DNA from: Virgibacillus subterraneus
GTDB lineage: Bacteria; Bacillota; Bacilli; Bacillales; Amphibacillaceae
Assembly: GCF_900110695.1 (NCBI RefSeq)
Contig: NZ_FOEH01000002.1
Location: 248,001-312,000 of the forward strand
Length of the DNA: 64,000 nucleotides
Direction of reading: 5' to 3'
Shown here piece by piece: positions 1 to 8,863 of this stretch (the stretch's first letter is position 1; every line of letters begins with the position of its first letter). The notes below the pieces were generated by a model. It saw only the letters and a list, made by a program, of their open reading frames with translations, did no database searches and was not told where the DNA came from. A program made the position numbers and the translations under genes.

Positions 1-96
1 CTGGCGTGAATCTTGTTCAATAGCAATTACTTCATTAGGTATAGTTCCATATACTTGTTTTACTTTTAAAGCGGATAATAAAAATTGTGTATTCAT
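1..96 (-). CDS. MurE-like ligase, N-terminal fragment (partial)
   Basis: The 5' end of a minus-strand gene runs off the left edge of the window. The ATG is at 94-96, with a GAGAGG ribosome binding site about 7 bases upstream. The 32 visible residues begin MNTQFLLSALKV and reach IEQDSRQ. That N-terminal pattern, a short helix followed by an acidic residue-Asp-Ser-Arg motif, is typical of the UDP-binding domain of MurE, which adds the third amino acid to the peptidoglycan precursor. Other Mur ligases start in a similar way, so the exact member cannot be fixed from this fragment. Confidence 0.5.
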   Translation of the reverse strand, partial: MNTQFLLSALKVKQVYGTIPNEVIAIEQDSRQ

Positions 97-232
97 TTTA
101 GAACCTCTCATCTATAAAATCTCTTCTTACTATGTCCAAATTTATATTAAATATATTTTTATAATATGTTTTATACCCAATCATTCAAAGTTTTAATCTA
201 ATTCAAAATTCCCAAATTACTTTATTATGGTA

Positions 233-268
233 CAAAAAAAGTAACTTTTATATAAAAAGTTACTTTTT
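233..268 (-). terminator. Rho-independent terminator of the mrp operon
   Basis: Read on the minus strand, AAAAAGTAACTTTT and its complement form a hairpin followed by a T-run. The first arm overlaps the mrpG stop codon, so the operon ends here. Confidence 0.8.
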
Positions 269-638
269 AATGTTGGGTATGCTTTTGAATAGCTTCTTCA
301 TATTCGTCTGTTCTATTTTTAGTAACGGGCTTTACTCCGTTCCGATGGGCTGCTCTTGATATCATATGACCTGAGACAGGGGCGGTTAACAGTGTAAATA
401 CAATAGCTAATAGTAATTTTCCGCTAACTATACTGTCTGATACGTATAAAAATAGAAATGCACCAATTAATATACCTGCAATACCAAGTGTTGAAGCTTT
501 GGTAGCTGCATGTAGTCGTGTATAAACATCAGGAAAACGAACAATTCCAATGGAACTTGATAGAATGAAAAATGTTCCTGATAGTAAAAAGAAGGCGATT
601 ATTAAATTAAAAATGACTTTAATCCAAATTTCTATCAA
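267..638 (-). CDS. mrpG: Mrp Na+/H+ antiporter subunit G
   Basis: A 123-residue membrane protein, last gene of the Mrp operon. It has three hydrophobic segments and the family signature around residues 31-50 (GIVRFPDVYTRLHAATKAST). Subunit G is a small integral-membrane part of the multi-subunit cation/proton antiporter used for Na+ resistance and cytoplasmic pH control. The start overlaps the end of mrpF by about 20 bases, which suggests translational coupling. The C-terminal tail is hydrophilic, as in Bacillus homologues. Confidence 0.93.
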   Translation of the reverse strand: MIEIWIKVIFNLIIAFFLLSGTFFILSSSIGIVRFPDVYTRLHAATKASTLGIAGILIGAFLFLYVSDSIVSGKLLLAIVFTLLTAPVSGHMISRAAHRNGVKPVTKNRTDEYEEAIQKHTQH

Positions 639-930
639 TTATAACACCCTTTTCCAAGTATTTTGCAATTGCTATCGTCCCAATGAATAATAGGATTCCA
701 ATAAGTAAGATAACATCATTCAACATGGTTGTTGAAATAATAATTGCAACCAAAGCTGCCAGGCCCATTAGATTGATACCTATTGCATCGAGTGCCACAG
801 CTCGATCGGCATTTGTTGGCCCATCAATGATTCTATATAATAGCAGCAGTAGTGATATGGAAATACCTATTACACATACTTTTGTAACAATCTCAAGTAT
901 GGTTCCAGTTATTGATAGTAATTCTGTCAT
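619..930 (-). CDS. mrpF: Mrp Na+/H+ antiporter subunit F
   Basis: A 103-residue protein with three transmembrane helices and the conserved segment RIIDGPTNADRAVALDAIG near residues 32-50, diagnostic of MrpF/MnhF. It is part of the membrane antiporter complex. The start overlaps the mrpE stop by four bases (ATGA type) and the 3' end overlaps mrpG, so the tail of the operon is tightly coupled. Confidence 0.93.
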   Translation of the reverse strand: MTELLSITGTILEIVTKVCVIGISISLLLLLYRIIDGPTNADRAVALDAIGINLMGLAALVAIIISTTMLNDVILLIGILLFIGTIAIAKYLEKGVIIDRNLD

Positions 931-1403
931 CGTGTCACCTCAGAAATAGCTTTTTCAAATGTGTTTTTGATAGAGTAAATTTCATCTTCAATATCATCAA
1001 TATGCATGGCATGGATATAAATATGGGTGTTGTCACTGGAAATAGCCACGGATAGCGTACCAGGTGTTAAAGAAATTAAGTTTGCAAGTAAAGTGATCTC
1101 CCAATTACTTTTTAATTCGGTAGGCATTGCAAAAATTCCTGGTTCAAACTCAAGCTTAGGTTTATAAACAAGTTTAACGATATCGAAGTTTGATGATATC
1201 AATTCTTTTATAAATAAAAACATTAAATAAATAATTTTATATACGCGTCTTAAATAAAAGGCATCCGGAATAAAACGATTTAACACAAGCAACAAAAGTA
1301 TTCCCAGTATATATCCGGCAATAAAGCTTGCTCCGGAATAGCTTTCACTTAAAAACATCCACATAATCGCGATTATTAAGTTAATAACTACTTGAAAGGT
1401 CAT
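927..1403 (-). CDS. mrpE: Mrp Na+/H+ antiporter subunit E
   Basis: A 158-residue MrpE/MnhE family protein. Two N-terminal hydrophobic helices are followed by a soluble part containing LLANLISLTPGTLSVAIS (about residues 104-121), the most conserved stretch of the family. MrpE supports assembly and activity of the antiporter complex. It lies six bases after mrpD and overlaps mrpF. Confidence 0.93.
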   Translation of the reverse strand: MTFQVVINLIIAIMWMFLSESYSGASFIAGYILGILLLLVLNRFIPDAFYLRRVYKIIYLMFLFIKELISSNFDIVKLVYKPKLEFEPGIFAMPTELKSNWEITLLANLISLTPGTLSVAISSDNTHIYIHAMHIDDIEDEIYSIKNTFEKAISEVTR

Positions 1404-1409
1404 AATACA

Positions 1410-2885
1410 CTACTCCTTTAAAACAGAATCAATATATACTTCTGGATTTAACAAATATGCAGAAATAGATTCGATAGATGGATAAACAAATTCAGCTCCT
1501 ATTCCTAGCATAACAGATAAAGATAATAGAAATACGATTGGAGCAATTAGTCCTTTTGTGGATTTATGTTCAAGCGATTCATCCTTTTCTCCCCAGAATC
1601 CTTTAATAAATATTTTCATAATGGAATAAAGAATTAGTAAGCTTGACAGTAAACCTATAATAACAATAGCGATCTCACCACTTGATAAGGCTCCTTTTAG
1701 TAATAGTAATTTACCAATAAATCCACTGAATGGGGGAATACCGGCTAAAACAAATGCAGCAACAAACAGAAGCCAGCCTAATAAAGGATAATAGTGAATT
1801 AGTCCACTGAATTTCCGCAAATCAGATGTGCCAGCAACATAGGTTATCGTTCCTACGATTAAGAATAGTGCTGTCTTGATAAGCATGTCATGAATTAAGT
1901 AATAAACAGATCCACTCATGGAATCTTCGTTAAAAATACCAATCCCCATAAGAATAAAACCAATTGCAGGTATAATGTTGTACGCAACAATTAATTTGAT
2001 ATTATTGGTTGATAGAGCTCCGATTATTCCAAAAATCATGGACAATCCAGCAATCCATATAAACATTTCATGCGTTAAGTCAATCTTATATACAAAAATT
2101 AACGAAAATACACGAATTATAGAGTAGATGCCGACTTTAGTAAGTAATGCCCCAAATAGAGCTGAAATAACAGGGTTCGGTACAAAATATGACTTAGGCA
2201 TCCAGTAATATAGAGGAAATAATGCAGCCTTTGTTGCGAACACAAAGAATAAAAGTATTCCAATAGTTGTTAAGATGCCTTGCTGTTCAACATCTTGTAC
2301 ACGTTGGGCAATCTGTGCCATGTTAACAGTTCCTACAACAGAATATAAAAATGCAATAGCAGTTACAAACAGGATGGATGAAAATAAGTTTATTAATACA
2401 TATTTAATCGATTCTTGAAGCTGTACTTTTTCGCCACCCAAAACGATCAGTGCATAGGAAGCCATTAATAATACTTCAAAGAAAACGAATAAGTTGAATA
2501 AATCACCTGTAAGAAAGGCACCTGAAACCCCAGATATTAAGAAGAAAAAGAACGAATAGAAATAATATTGTTCTTTTCGATCAGTTAATGAATATGGAGC
2601 GTAAAAAGCACAAGCTACTGCAAGAATGTTTGTTGTAAAAACTAGCAGTATTGCCAGTGAGTCAGCAACCAGAACAATTCCAAATGGAGCGTCCCATCCA
2701 CCTGTTTCCATTATGATGGATCCACTAGTAAAGACTGTCCAGGTTATATAGCTAACTGTAACTAGATTTATAATAGAAAAAACTTTTGTTAAAAATCTGA
2801 TCAAAACTAATTTTTTTGGAAAAAAAGCTAGGATTATTCCAGCAATTAACGGAATAATGATTGGTAAAACTGCTAAATTACTCAT
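1410..2885 (-). CDS. mrpD: Mrp Na+/H+ antiporter subunit D
   Basis: A 491-residue polytopic membrane protein, homologous to NuoM/NuoN proton-channel subunits of complex I. Visible hallmarks are the FFEVLLMASY segment (about residues 134-143) with its conserved membrane glutamate, and the lysine-containing stretch FATKAALFPLYYWMPKSY (about 216-233). With MrpA it is thought to form the ion-translocating core. The start overlaps the end of mrpC by eight bases. Confidence 0.95.
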   Translation of the reverse strand: MSNLAVLPIIIPLIAGIILAFFPKKLVLIRFLTKVFSIINLVTVSYITWTVFTSGSIIMETGGWDAPFGIVLVADSLAILLVFTTNILAVACAFYAPYSLTDRKEQYYFYSFFFFLISGVSGAFLTGDLFNLFVFFEVLLMASYALIVLGGEKVQLQESIKYVLINLFSSILFVTAIAFLYSVVGTVNMAQIAQRVQDVEQQGILTTIGILLFFVFATKAALFPLYYWMPKSYFVPNPVISALFGALLTKVGIYSIIRVFSLIFVYKIDLTHEMFIWIAGLSMIFGIIGALSTNNIKLIVAYNIIPAIGFILMGIGIFNEDSMSGSVYYLIHDMLIKTALFLIVGTITYVAGTSDLRKFSGLIHYYPLLGWLLFVAAFVLAGIPPFSGFIGKLLLLKGALSSGEIAIVIIGLLSSLLILYSIMKIFIKGFWGEKDESLEHKSTKGLIAPIVFLLSLSVMLGIGAEFVYPSIESISAYLLNPEVYIDSVLKE

Positions 2886-3216
2886 GTTCGTTACCCCTTA
2901 ACTGTTCCATATTATCTGTATTATTTTCGTTTACTGTACGATAGGCAAGCACTAGCAGTAAGCTGGTTATACCAAAACTAATAACAATAGAAGTTAGTAT
3001 CAGCGCCTGTGGTAATGGGTCAGTATATTCGTTAACACCTTCTATTAGAATTGGTGGGGCACCTGTTTTTAATTTCCCCATTGTTAATATAAATAAGTGT
3101 GCACCATGTGAAAGTAGTACTGTGCCAATTATAATCCGCAACAATTGCTTTTGTAATAGATTATAAATTCCCGTGGCAAATAGTGTACCTGCTAGGATTG
3201 AGATAATAATTTCCAT
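2878..3216 (-). CDS. mrpC: Mrp Na+/H+ antiporter subunit C
   Basis: A 112-residue NuoK-like subunit with three transmembrane helices. The motif TDPLPQALILTSIVI near residues 66-80 is the family signature. Its ATG shares a base with the mrpA stop codon (TAATG), so the gene follows mrpA directly. In the usual seven-gene Mrp operon mrpB sits between these two genes; here there is no room for it. Confidence 0.93.
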   Translation of the reverse strand: MEIIISILAGTLFATGIYNLLQKQLLRIIIGTVLLSHGAHLFILTMGKLKTGAPPILIEGVNEYTDPLPQALILTSIVISFGITSLLLVLAYRTVNENNTDNMEQLRGNEHE

Positions 3217-5552
3217 TATTTCTCCTCCTTATTGTTTCTTAGGTTAATCATGCTATAGATGGCGAGTGCCGCAATACCTAGAACGGCAATTTCAAATAAT
3301 GTATCCAATCCGCGCATATCTACTAAAATAACGTTAACCACATTATCACCGCCACCCAGTGAATGAGAGGTTTCAATAAAATAATCTGAAATTTTATTGA
3401 AACTGTTGGTGCTATGGGAAGCTATTGCAATCAATGTTAACAATGTACCAAAGCCAACCGAAATAAATATATTTATTGTTTTGGTACTTAATGTTTCATC
3501 ATTTTTTTCAAGTTTAGGCAAGTGATAGAAACAAAGCAGAAATAATGCGACAGAAACTGTTTCTATTACCAATTGTGTTAATGCCAAATCTGGGGCACGG
3601 TAGATGACGAACAGGATTGCTACACCATAGCCAACAACTCCCACAGTTAAAATAGCGGCTACATTATGCTTGGTAAAGATTGTGCCAATTGCAGCTGCAA
3701 TCATAAGCAGAACAACTGCTATTTCAACAATTGTTACCTCAGCCAACTCATTAAATTGAATCGTGAAACCATTGGTCACAAACATGAATGTGAATGTAAC
3801 TACTAATGTTGTAGCAAGAATTGCAGCGAAGTAGAACCTGATGGATCCCGTCATATAAGAACGTGTGATTCGATTTGAATACACATCCAACATGCTGATT
3901 AACCAATCGTATGCTTTATTAAAACTCAATTTTCCTGGGAGTAACTTATAAACTCCATTCCATTTTTTTCGTGTTGAAACAAGAATTGTACCAATCCCTA
4001 CTACAACAAGTGACATTTGGAATGCAGTCGAATCAATGCCGTGCCAGAATTTAAGTTCTTTAACAACCTCACTTCCATACACTGATTCTGCAGCATGGGC
4101 AATAAATGTTCCATTGACTAAATTAGGGAACAGTCCAATTAAGATAACACCTAAGACAAGCACGATTGGAGATATCAGCATACCAAACGGTGCTTCATGT
4201 GGTTTTTTAGGTAACTGGTTTAGTTGTGTTTTTCCTCTAAAGACACCGAAGAAGAAATACAGCGAGTAGACAAATGTGAAAATGCTGCCTAATACTGCCA
4301 GGTAAGGGATCACCTGTATCAGAAAACTTGCTGTACCGCTTATTCCCTCTGTTAAATGAATAGCGGAATCAAAAAACAGTTCTTTACTGTAAAACCCATT
4401 TAGAAATGGTAATGGAACACCTGCCATAGAAAACGTGCCAAATAACGCTAGCGTGGCTGTCATTGGCATGAAGGTTAATAGACCTCCAAGTTTTCGAATG
4501 TCGCGTGTGCCTGTTTCATGGTCTACAATACCTGCGACCATAAATAAACTTCCTTTGAACGTAGCATGGTTTAAGATGTGAAACACTGCAGCAAAGACAG
4601 CAATTTTTGTCCCAAATCCAAGCATTGCCATAATCATACCCAACTGACTGATTGTTGAGAACGCAAGAATTGCCTTTAAATCAGTTTGGCGCACGGCCAT
4701 ATAAGACCCCCAGCATAACGTAACAATTCCAGCTATACTTACGATAATAAAAAACCACTCATAACCAGAAAAAATAGGAGAAAAACGTGCAACCAGGAAG
4801 AGTCCTGCCTTAACCATTGTTGCAGAATGGAGGTAGGCACTTACAGGTGTAGGTGCTTCCATTGCATCTGGCAGCCAGATATGGAAAGGGAATTGTGCTG
4901 ATTTAGTAAATGCCCCTAGAAGTATAAATCCTAAAATAAGTGGCAAGTATTTGCTGTCTAAAATAATATCAGCTTGCGCAATCATCGCTTGAATACTGGT
5001 AGTCCCAGTGATGACAGATAATAATATAAATCCGCCAAACATACTTAAACCACCGAAAATAGTAATTAACATTGACTTCATTGCACCGTATCTAGACCGT
5101 TCGTTGAAATGCCAATATCCAATTAGTAAAAACGATGAAATTGATGTTAATTCCCAAAATGTATAAAGAACAAAGATGTTATCGGATAAAACTACACCAA
5201 GCATTGCGGCCATGAACATGATTAAGTAAACGTAAAAATGACCTAAACGCTCTGAATTATCAAGGTAATAAATAGAATAAAGAACAACAAGTGCACCGAT
5301 TCCACTTATCAGTAATACAAACAGGAGGCTGAGACCATCTAAATAAAAATTGAAATTAATATCAAGAGATGGGATCCATTTATATGTTTGATGAATTGGT
5401 GAAAATTCGTTCCCAATGAAACGAATAAAGTATAGAAATATCGTAAAGGGAATAATGAATACAAAAATACCAGTATGTATCTTGTCTTTAAACTTACTTA
5501 TAAATGGAATAAAACAAGCAAGCAAAAGCGGGATTAATACTATGTAAATCAT
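3216..5552 (-). CDS. mrpA: Mrp Na+/H+ antiporter subunit A
   Basis: A 778-residue NuoL-like membrane protein, first gene of the operon. It carries the conserved FWELTS motif at about residue 132 (Glu134), the lysine segment FTKSAQFPFHIWLPDAMEAP (about 216-235), and the C-terminal MrpA extension with YRAPDLALTQLVIETVSVAL. The length fits an ordinary MrpA (about 800 residues), not the longer A-B fusion found in some bacteria. The start has AGGAGG about ten bases upstream. The C-terminus ends like a normal MrpA, so the missing mrpB is not fused to it. Confidence 0.95.
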   Translation of the reverse strand: MIYIVLIPLLLACFIPFISKFKDKIHTGIFVFIIPFTIFLYFIRFIGNEFSPIHQTYKWIPSLDINFNFYLDGLSLLFVLLISGIGALVVLYSIYYLDNSERLGHFYVYLIMFMAAMLGVVLSDNIFVLYTFWELTSISSFLLIGYWHFNERSRYGAMKSMLITIFGGLSMFGGFILLSVITGTTSIQAMIAQADIILDSKYLPLILGFILLGAFTKSAQFPFHIWLPDAMEAPTPVSAYLHSATMVKAGLFLVARFSPIFSGYEWFFIIVSIAGIVTLCWGSYMAVRQTDLKAILAFSTISQLGMIMAMLGFGTKIAVFAAVFHILNHATFKGSLFMVAGIVDHETGTRDIRKLGGLLTFMPMTATLALFGTFSMAGVPLPFLNGFYSKELFFDSAIHLTEGISGTASFLIQVIPYLAVLGSIFTFVYSLYFFFGVFRGKTQLNQLPKKPHEAPFGMLISPIVLVLGVILIGLFPNLVNGTFIAHAAESVYGSEVVKELKFWHGIDSTAFQMSLVVVGIGTILVSTRKKWNGVYKLLPGKLSFNKAYDWLISMLDVYSNRITRSYMTGSIRFYFAAILATTLVVTFTFMFVTNGFTIQFNELAEVTIVEIAVVLLMIAAAIGTIFTKHNVAAILTVGVVGYGVAILFVIYRAPDLALTQLVIETVSVALFLLCFYHLPKLEKNDETLSTKTINIFISVGFGTLLTLIAIASHSTNSFNKISDYFIETSHSLGGGDNVVNVILVDMRGLDTLFEIAVLGIAALAIYSMINLRNNKEEK

Positions 5553-5647
5553 TTGATTGTAGTCCTCCTTATTGAATACGGGTAGGTAAGTATGAACGAA
5601 ACGGGGAATCCATTTAGTTAATTTACGTGACTAGCTTTATTTTTATT

Positions 5648-5656
5648 ATTATACCA
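5648..5656 (-). promoter_or_regulatory. Extended -10 promoter of the mrp operon
   Basis: Read on the minus strand this is TGG followed by TATAAT, an extended -10 element about 95 bases upstream of the mrpA start. No good -35 box is seen, which is common for extended -10 promoters. It lies just downstream of the sda terminator. Confidence 0.5.
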
Positions 5657-5689
5657 AGATAGCTTATCATAATTTGATACTGGATAAAA

Positions 5690-5719
5690 TAAAAAACCCC
5701 TATCATTTAATTGATAGGG
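5690..5719 (-). terminator. Rho-independent terminator of sda
   Basis: On the minus strand, CCCTATCA and TGATAGGG form a perfect 8-bp stem with a six-base loop, followed by a run of T residues. It lies about 40 bases after the sda stop. Confidence 0.85.
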
Positions 5720-5756
5720 ATGAGTATAGTCACGATTATTATATTGGTAAACTGAT

Positions 5757-5897
5757 TCAACTTGAGCATTTGATTTTGTGTGTTAATGATCTTTTCCTGA
5801 TTTCTTTTTCAATAAGATATACAAAGTCGGGGCTCAAATTTAATTCATTTGCTTTATGGTATGATTCTAATAACAGTTCGTCTGACAAATGTTCCAT
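5757..5897 (-). CDS. sda: Sporulation inhibitor Sda (DNA-replication checkpoint)
   Basis: A 46-residue protein beginning [20 protein letters not shown] and ending in Cys-Ser-Ser. It matches the Sda family (B. subtilis Sda begins [20 protein letters not shown]) in length and along its whole sequence. Sda is a helical hairpin that binds the histidine kinase KinA and blocks entry into sporulation when replication is perturbed. The two C-terminal serines are kept; in B. subtilis the C-terminus directs ClpXP degradation. A strong GGGGAGGG site precedes the ATG. DnaA-box-like sequences lie upstream, as expected for a DnaA-controlled gene, and the divergent neighbour is yqeG, as in B. subtilis. Confidence 0.93.
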   Translation of the reverse strand: MEHLSDELLLESYHKANELNLSPDFVYLIEKEIRKRSLTHKIKCSS

Positions 5898-5920
5898 AAA
5901 ATCAGCCCTCCCCTAACTTT

Positions 5921-5997
5921 TTAAGCAATTAAGAAAATAAAAATCCTTTACTGCATAAGTGCATCTAAGGCTTAGCGAGAAGCCATGTTTTTCTAAT
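5921..5997 (+). repeat. Interspersed repeat copy R1 (short form)
   Basis: This copy runs from TTAAGCAATTAAG to TTTTTCTAA and contains the shared core ACTGCATAAGTGC. It lies between sda and its DnaA-box cluster, antisense to sda, so it would be part of the sda 5' leader. The last hairpin has lost some pairing compared with other copies. Confidence 0.8.
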
Positions 5998-6061
5998 ATC
6001 TAGTATCTCCTTTTGTTATATAATAATTTACCATGAATTGATAGGTAGAACAAGGTTATAG

Positions 6062-6160
6062 TTATCTACAATCACTTGTAGATAACTTGTGTATAAAAGG
6101 TAAAAATCCGTCGAAAATGTTGATTTTTCACTGTGGATTTTGTTGACAGAGTTATCCACA
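6062..6160 (+). promoter_or_regulatory. DnaA-box cluster upstream of sda
   Basis: Against the DnaA box TTATCCACA I see a perfect match at 6152-6160 (plus), TTATACACA at 6088-6096 (minus), TTATCTACA at 6062-6070 (plus) and at 6077-6085 (minus), and a weaker site at 6132-6140 (minus). In B. subtilis sda is controlled by DnaA through such boxes, linking replication status to sporulation. A TTGACA at 6143-6148 overlaps the cluster edge. The rest of the 5898-6385 gap holds repeat R1 and AT-rich sequence with a possible TATAAT at 6284-6289 before yqeG. Confidence 0.7.
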
Positions 6161-6385
6161 ACTCGAAATTTGAAAGAAATTGTCGAACGGTTTTTGGCAT
6201 AAATGAGATGATTATTAATAAAAATAACACTTTTGGATTGGATTATTTCTTTATTAATGTAGAAAGTTATTATACGATTAAGTTATAATATTTACTTGCA
6301 CCTGTATCTATAGAAATAATATCCTGGGCACGAAATATTACTTAGAATACAATGCATTTTCAGCATAAATGAAGAGGTGTACCTA

Positions 6386-6901
6386 TTGTTAAAAAAATTT
6401 TTGCCAAATGAACATGTGAAGACCATTTTTGATATACATCCAGCTTTGCTGAAAAAAAAAGGAATTAATGGAATTATTACTGATTTGGATAATACACTTG
6501 TGGCTTGGGATGTAAAGGATGCTACTCCAGAAGTCATCCAGTGGTTTGAACAGATGAAAGAACAAGATATTAAAGTAACAATTATTTCGAATAATAAACA
6601 GGAACGCGTTAAAATATTTTCGGAACCACTTGATACACCATTTGTGTTTAGTGCAAGGAAGCCATTAAGCCAAGCTTTTAAGAGTGCGGCTAAAGAAATG
6701 AGGCTGAAAAAGGGTGAAATAGTAGTAATCGGTGATCAGCTTTTAACGGACGTGCTTGGTGGTAATTTCGCAGGATTTCACACGATACTAGTTGTACCTA
6801 TTGTTCAAACTGATGGAAAAATCACCCGTATTAATCGAAAAATTGAACGGAGAATACTTAGTTACATGAATAAAAAAGGTAAGATAAGCTGGGAGGAATG
6901 A
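6386..6901 (+). CDS. yqeG: YqeG family HAD-superfamily phosphatase
   Basis: A 171-residue HAD-type phosphatase of the YqeG/PGP-phosphatase-like family. HAD motif I is DLDNTLVAWD near residues 33-42, motif II is TIISNN near 70, and the acidic motif is GDQLLTDVLGGN near 116-127. I chose the TTG at 6386 because AGAGGTG lies about 7 bases upstream and the product then begins MLKKFLPNEHV, like B. subtilis YqeG. The cellular substrate is not settled from sequence. It is the first gene of an eight-gene run that ends at yqeM and overlaps the region just before yqeH. Confidence 0.9.
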   Translation: MLKKFLPNEHVKTIFDIHPALLKKKGINGIITDLDNTLVAWDVKDATPEVIQWFEQMKEQDIKVTIISNNKQERVKIFSEPLDTPFVFSARKPLSQAFKSAAKEMRLKKGEIVVIGDQLLTDVLGGNFAGFHTILVVPIVQTDGKITRINRKIERRILSYMNKKGKISWEE

Positions 6902-6903
6902 GA

Positions 6904-8004
6904 ATGGAGAAAATATACTGTCAAGGTTGTGGAGCCCTAATACAATCAACTAATCCTGATGAAGTCGGATACACACCAAAATCGACACTTGATAAGGATA
7001 CTGTTCTATGTAAACGTTGTTTTCGCTTGAAGCATTATAACGAAATACAAGATGTTGCCATTACAGATGATGACTTCTTGACAATGGTAAGCCAGATTCG
7101 GGATACTGATGGACTTGTTGTTCACTTAATAGATATATTCGATGTTAATGGAAGTATGATAAAAAGTCTTCCCCGAATTATCGGCAATAAATCAGTTCTA
7201 TTGGTTGGCAATAAGATTGATTTGTTACCCAAATCCACTAATAAGCGTAAATTAACACAATGGCTCCAAACAGCTGCTAATGAAGCTGGAATAAAAGTGG
7301 AAGGTATATACCTTATTTCATCAGTAAAAGGATATGGCTTAGCAGAATTGACTGAGGCTATTGAAAAGTATCGAAACAAAAATGATGTTTATATTGTTGG
7401 TACAACAAATGTTGGGAAATCCACTTTCATAAATCGGCTGATACAGCAATCAAATGGCGTAAATGATGTGATAACTACTTCCTATTTTCCTGGCACAACT
7501 TTAGGATTTATAGAGATACCTTTGGATAGAGATACGTCAATAATTGATACACCTGGTATCGTAAATAAACAGCAAATAGCACATTATATATCAGATAATG
7601 ATCTCAAGCTAATAACACCAAACAAAGAAATCAAGCCCAGGGTATACCAATTGAATGATCAACAAACGCTCTATTTTGGAGGTTTGGCACGTTTGGACTT
7701 CGTTAAAGGTGAGAGGCAGTCGTTTGTATGTTATTTTTCGAATGACTTATCGATCCATCGGACAAAGTTAGAAAAGGCTGATCAGCTATTAAGTGAACAT
7801 AAAGGTGGCCTTTTATCTCCGCCAGATGATAAATCTATTGAAACTTTACCTAGGTTGACCGAAAGTACGTATCGAATTACAGATAAACAAACAGACATTG
7901 TTTTCCCCGGACTGGGTTGGGTAACTATTCCAACTGGAAATGTAACAGTTGCTGCGCACAGTCCTAAGGATGTTAATGTTTCAATCCGAAGGTCATTTTT
8001 ATAG
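6904..8004 (+). CDS. yqeH: Ribosome biogenesis GTPase YqeH
   Basis: A 366-residue circularly permuted GTPase needed for 30S subunit assembly. An N-terminal zinc finger (CQGC...CKRC, residues 6-39) is followed by the GTPase motifs in permuted order: NKIDLLP (G4) near 100, then GTTNVGKST (G1) near 168 and DTPG (G3) near 217. The C-terminal domain contains NDQQTLYFGGLAR. The start at 6904 is preferred over 6898 because GGGAGG then sits 7 bases upstream, and MEKIYCQGC matches the family N-terminus. Confidence 0.95.
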   Translation: MEKIYCQGCGALIQSTNPDEVGYTPKSTLDKDTVLCKRCFRLKHYNEIQDVAITDDDFLTMVSQIRDTDGLVVHLIDIFDVNGSMIKSLPRIIGNKSVLLVGNKIDLLPKSTNKRKLTQWLQTAANEAGIKVEGIYLISSVKGYGLAELTEAIEKYRNKNDVYIVGTTNVGKSTFINRLIQQSNGVNDVITTSYFPGTTLGFIEIPLDRDTSIIDTPGIVNKQQIAHYISDNDLKLITPNKEIKPRVYQLNDQQTLYFGGLARLDFVKGERQSFVCYFSNDLSIHRTKLEKADQLLSEHKGGLLSPPDDKSIETLPRLTESTYRITDKQTDIVFPGLGWVTIPTGNVTVAAHSPKDVNVSIRRSFL

Positions 8005-8014
8005 GAGGACTAGT

Positions 8015-8860
8015 ATGCAATTGAAGCTGGGGCTTATTGGTTTCCCCATAAAACACTCTCTGTCTCCTTGGATTCATAATCAATTTTTGGATAAATCTGG
8101 AATAAAAGGCACATATTCAATTATGGAAATCAGTCCAGATGATTCGTTTGAGCAAGAATTGGAGCGAATGAAAGAAAATGGAATTGATGGGTTTAATGTT
8201 ACCGTTCCATATAAAAAGCAAATAATAAATTATCTGGATGATTTGGATAAAAATGCTGAAATAATTGGGGCGGTGAACACAGTAGTTTGCAAAAATGGTA
8301 AATGGGTAGGCTATAATACCGATGGAATTGGGTATGTTATCGCCCTAAGAAATAAATTTCCGGAAATTTTTCGCGATAAGACAAATAGAATTCTAATTAT
8401 CGGTGCCGGTGGTGCTGCTTATGGAATTTATTACGGGTTGAAATCAGAAGGGTTTACGCAGATTGATATAGCAAACCGTACACATTCAAGTGCGAAAGCA
8501 ATTGCAATTCTTGGAGATAATAATGTTGAGACATCAATATTGACACTGGATGAAGCACATGAATCCATTAATAGCTATAATTTAATTATTCAAACGACAT
8601 CAGTTGGGATGAAACCAAATACTGAAGATACAATAATACCAATCAAATCACTTAATCAAAAGAGTGTTGTCAGTGATATTATTTACCAGCCGTTAAACAC
8701 TAAGTTTTTGATGGATGCAAAGAAAACAGGGGCGTCTATTCATTATGGTCATACGATGTTATTGTATCAAGCACAGTATGCATTTGAACTTTGGACAAAC
8801 AAGAAAATGCCTATTGATAATATGGATCAGCAGCTTAAAACTATTTTGGAAGGAAGATAA
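8015..8860 (+). CDS. aroE: Shikimate dehydrogenase
   Basis: A 281-residue enzyme that reduces 3-dehydroshikimate to shikimate with NADPH in the chorismate pathway. The substrate domain shows GFPIKHSLSP (residues 9-18) and NVTVPYK with the catalytic Lys. The nucleotide domain has GAGGAAYGIYYG near 129-140 and the NRT motif of NADP-preferring members. A strong AGGAGG precedes the ATG. It lies in the yqeH-aroE-yhbY order typical of Bacilli. Confidence 0.95.
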   Translation: MQLKLGLIGFPIKHSLSPWIHNQFLDKSGIKGTYSIMEISPDDSFEQELERMKENGIDGFNVTVPYKKQIINYLDDLDKNAEIIGAVNTVVCKNGKWVGYNTDGIGYVIALRNKFPEIFRDKTNRILIIGAGGAAYGIYYGLKSEGFTQIDIANRTHSSAKAIAILGDNNVETSILTLDEAHESINSYNLIIQTTSVGMKPNTEDTIIPIKSLNQKSVVSDIIYQPLNTKFLMDAKKTGASIHYGHTMLLYQAQYAFELWTNKKMPIDNMDQQLKTILEGR

Positions 8861-8863
8861 AGT

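Noticed and set aside
5674-5916. An 80-codon plus-strand ORF downstream of mrpA
   Set aside because: It is the antisense shadow of the sda gene and its terminator on the minus strand.
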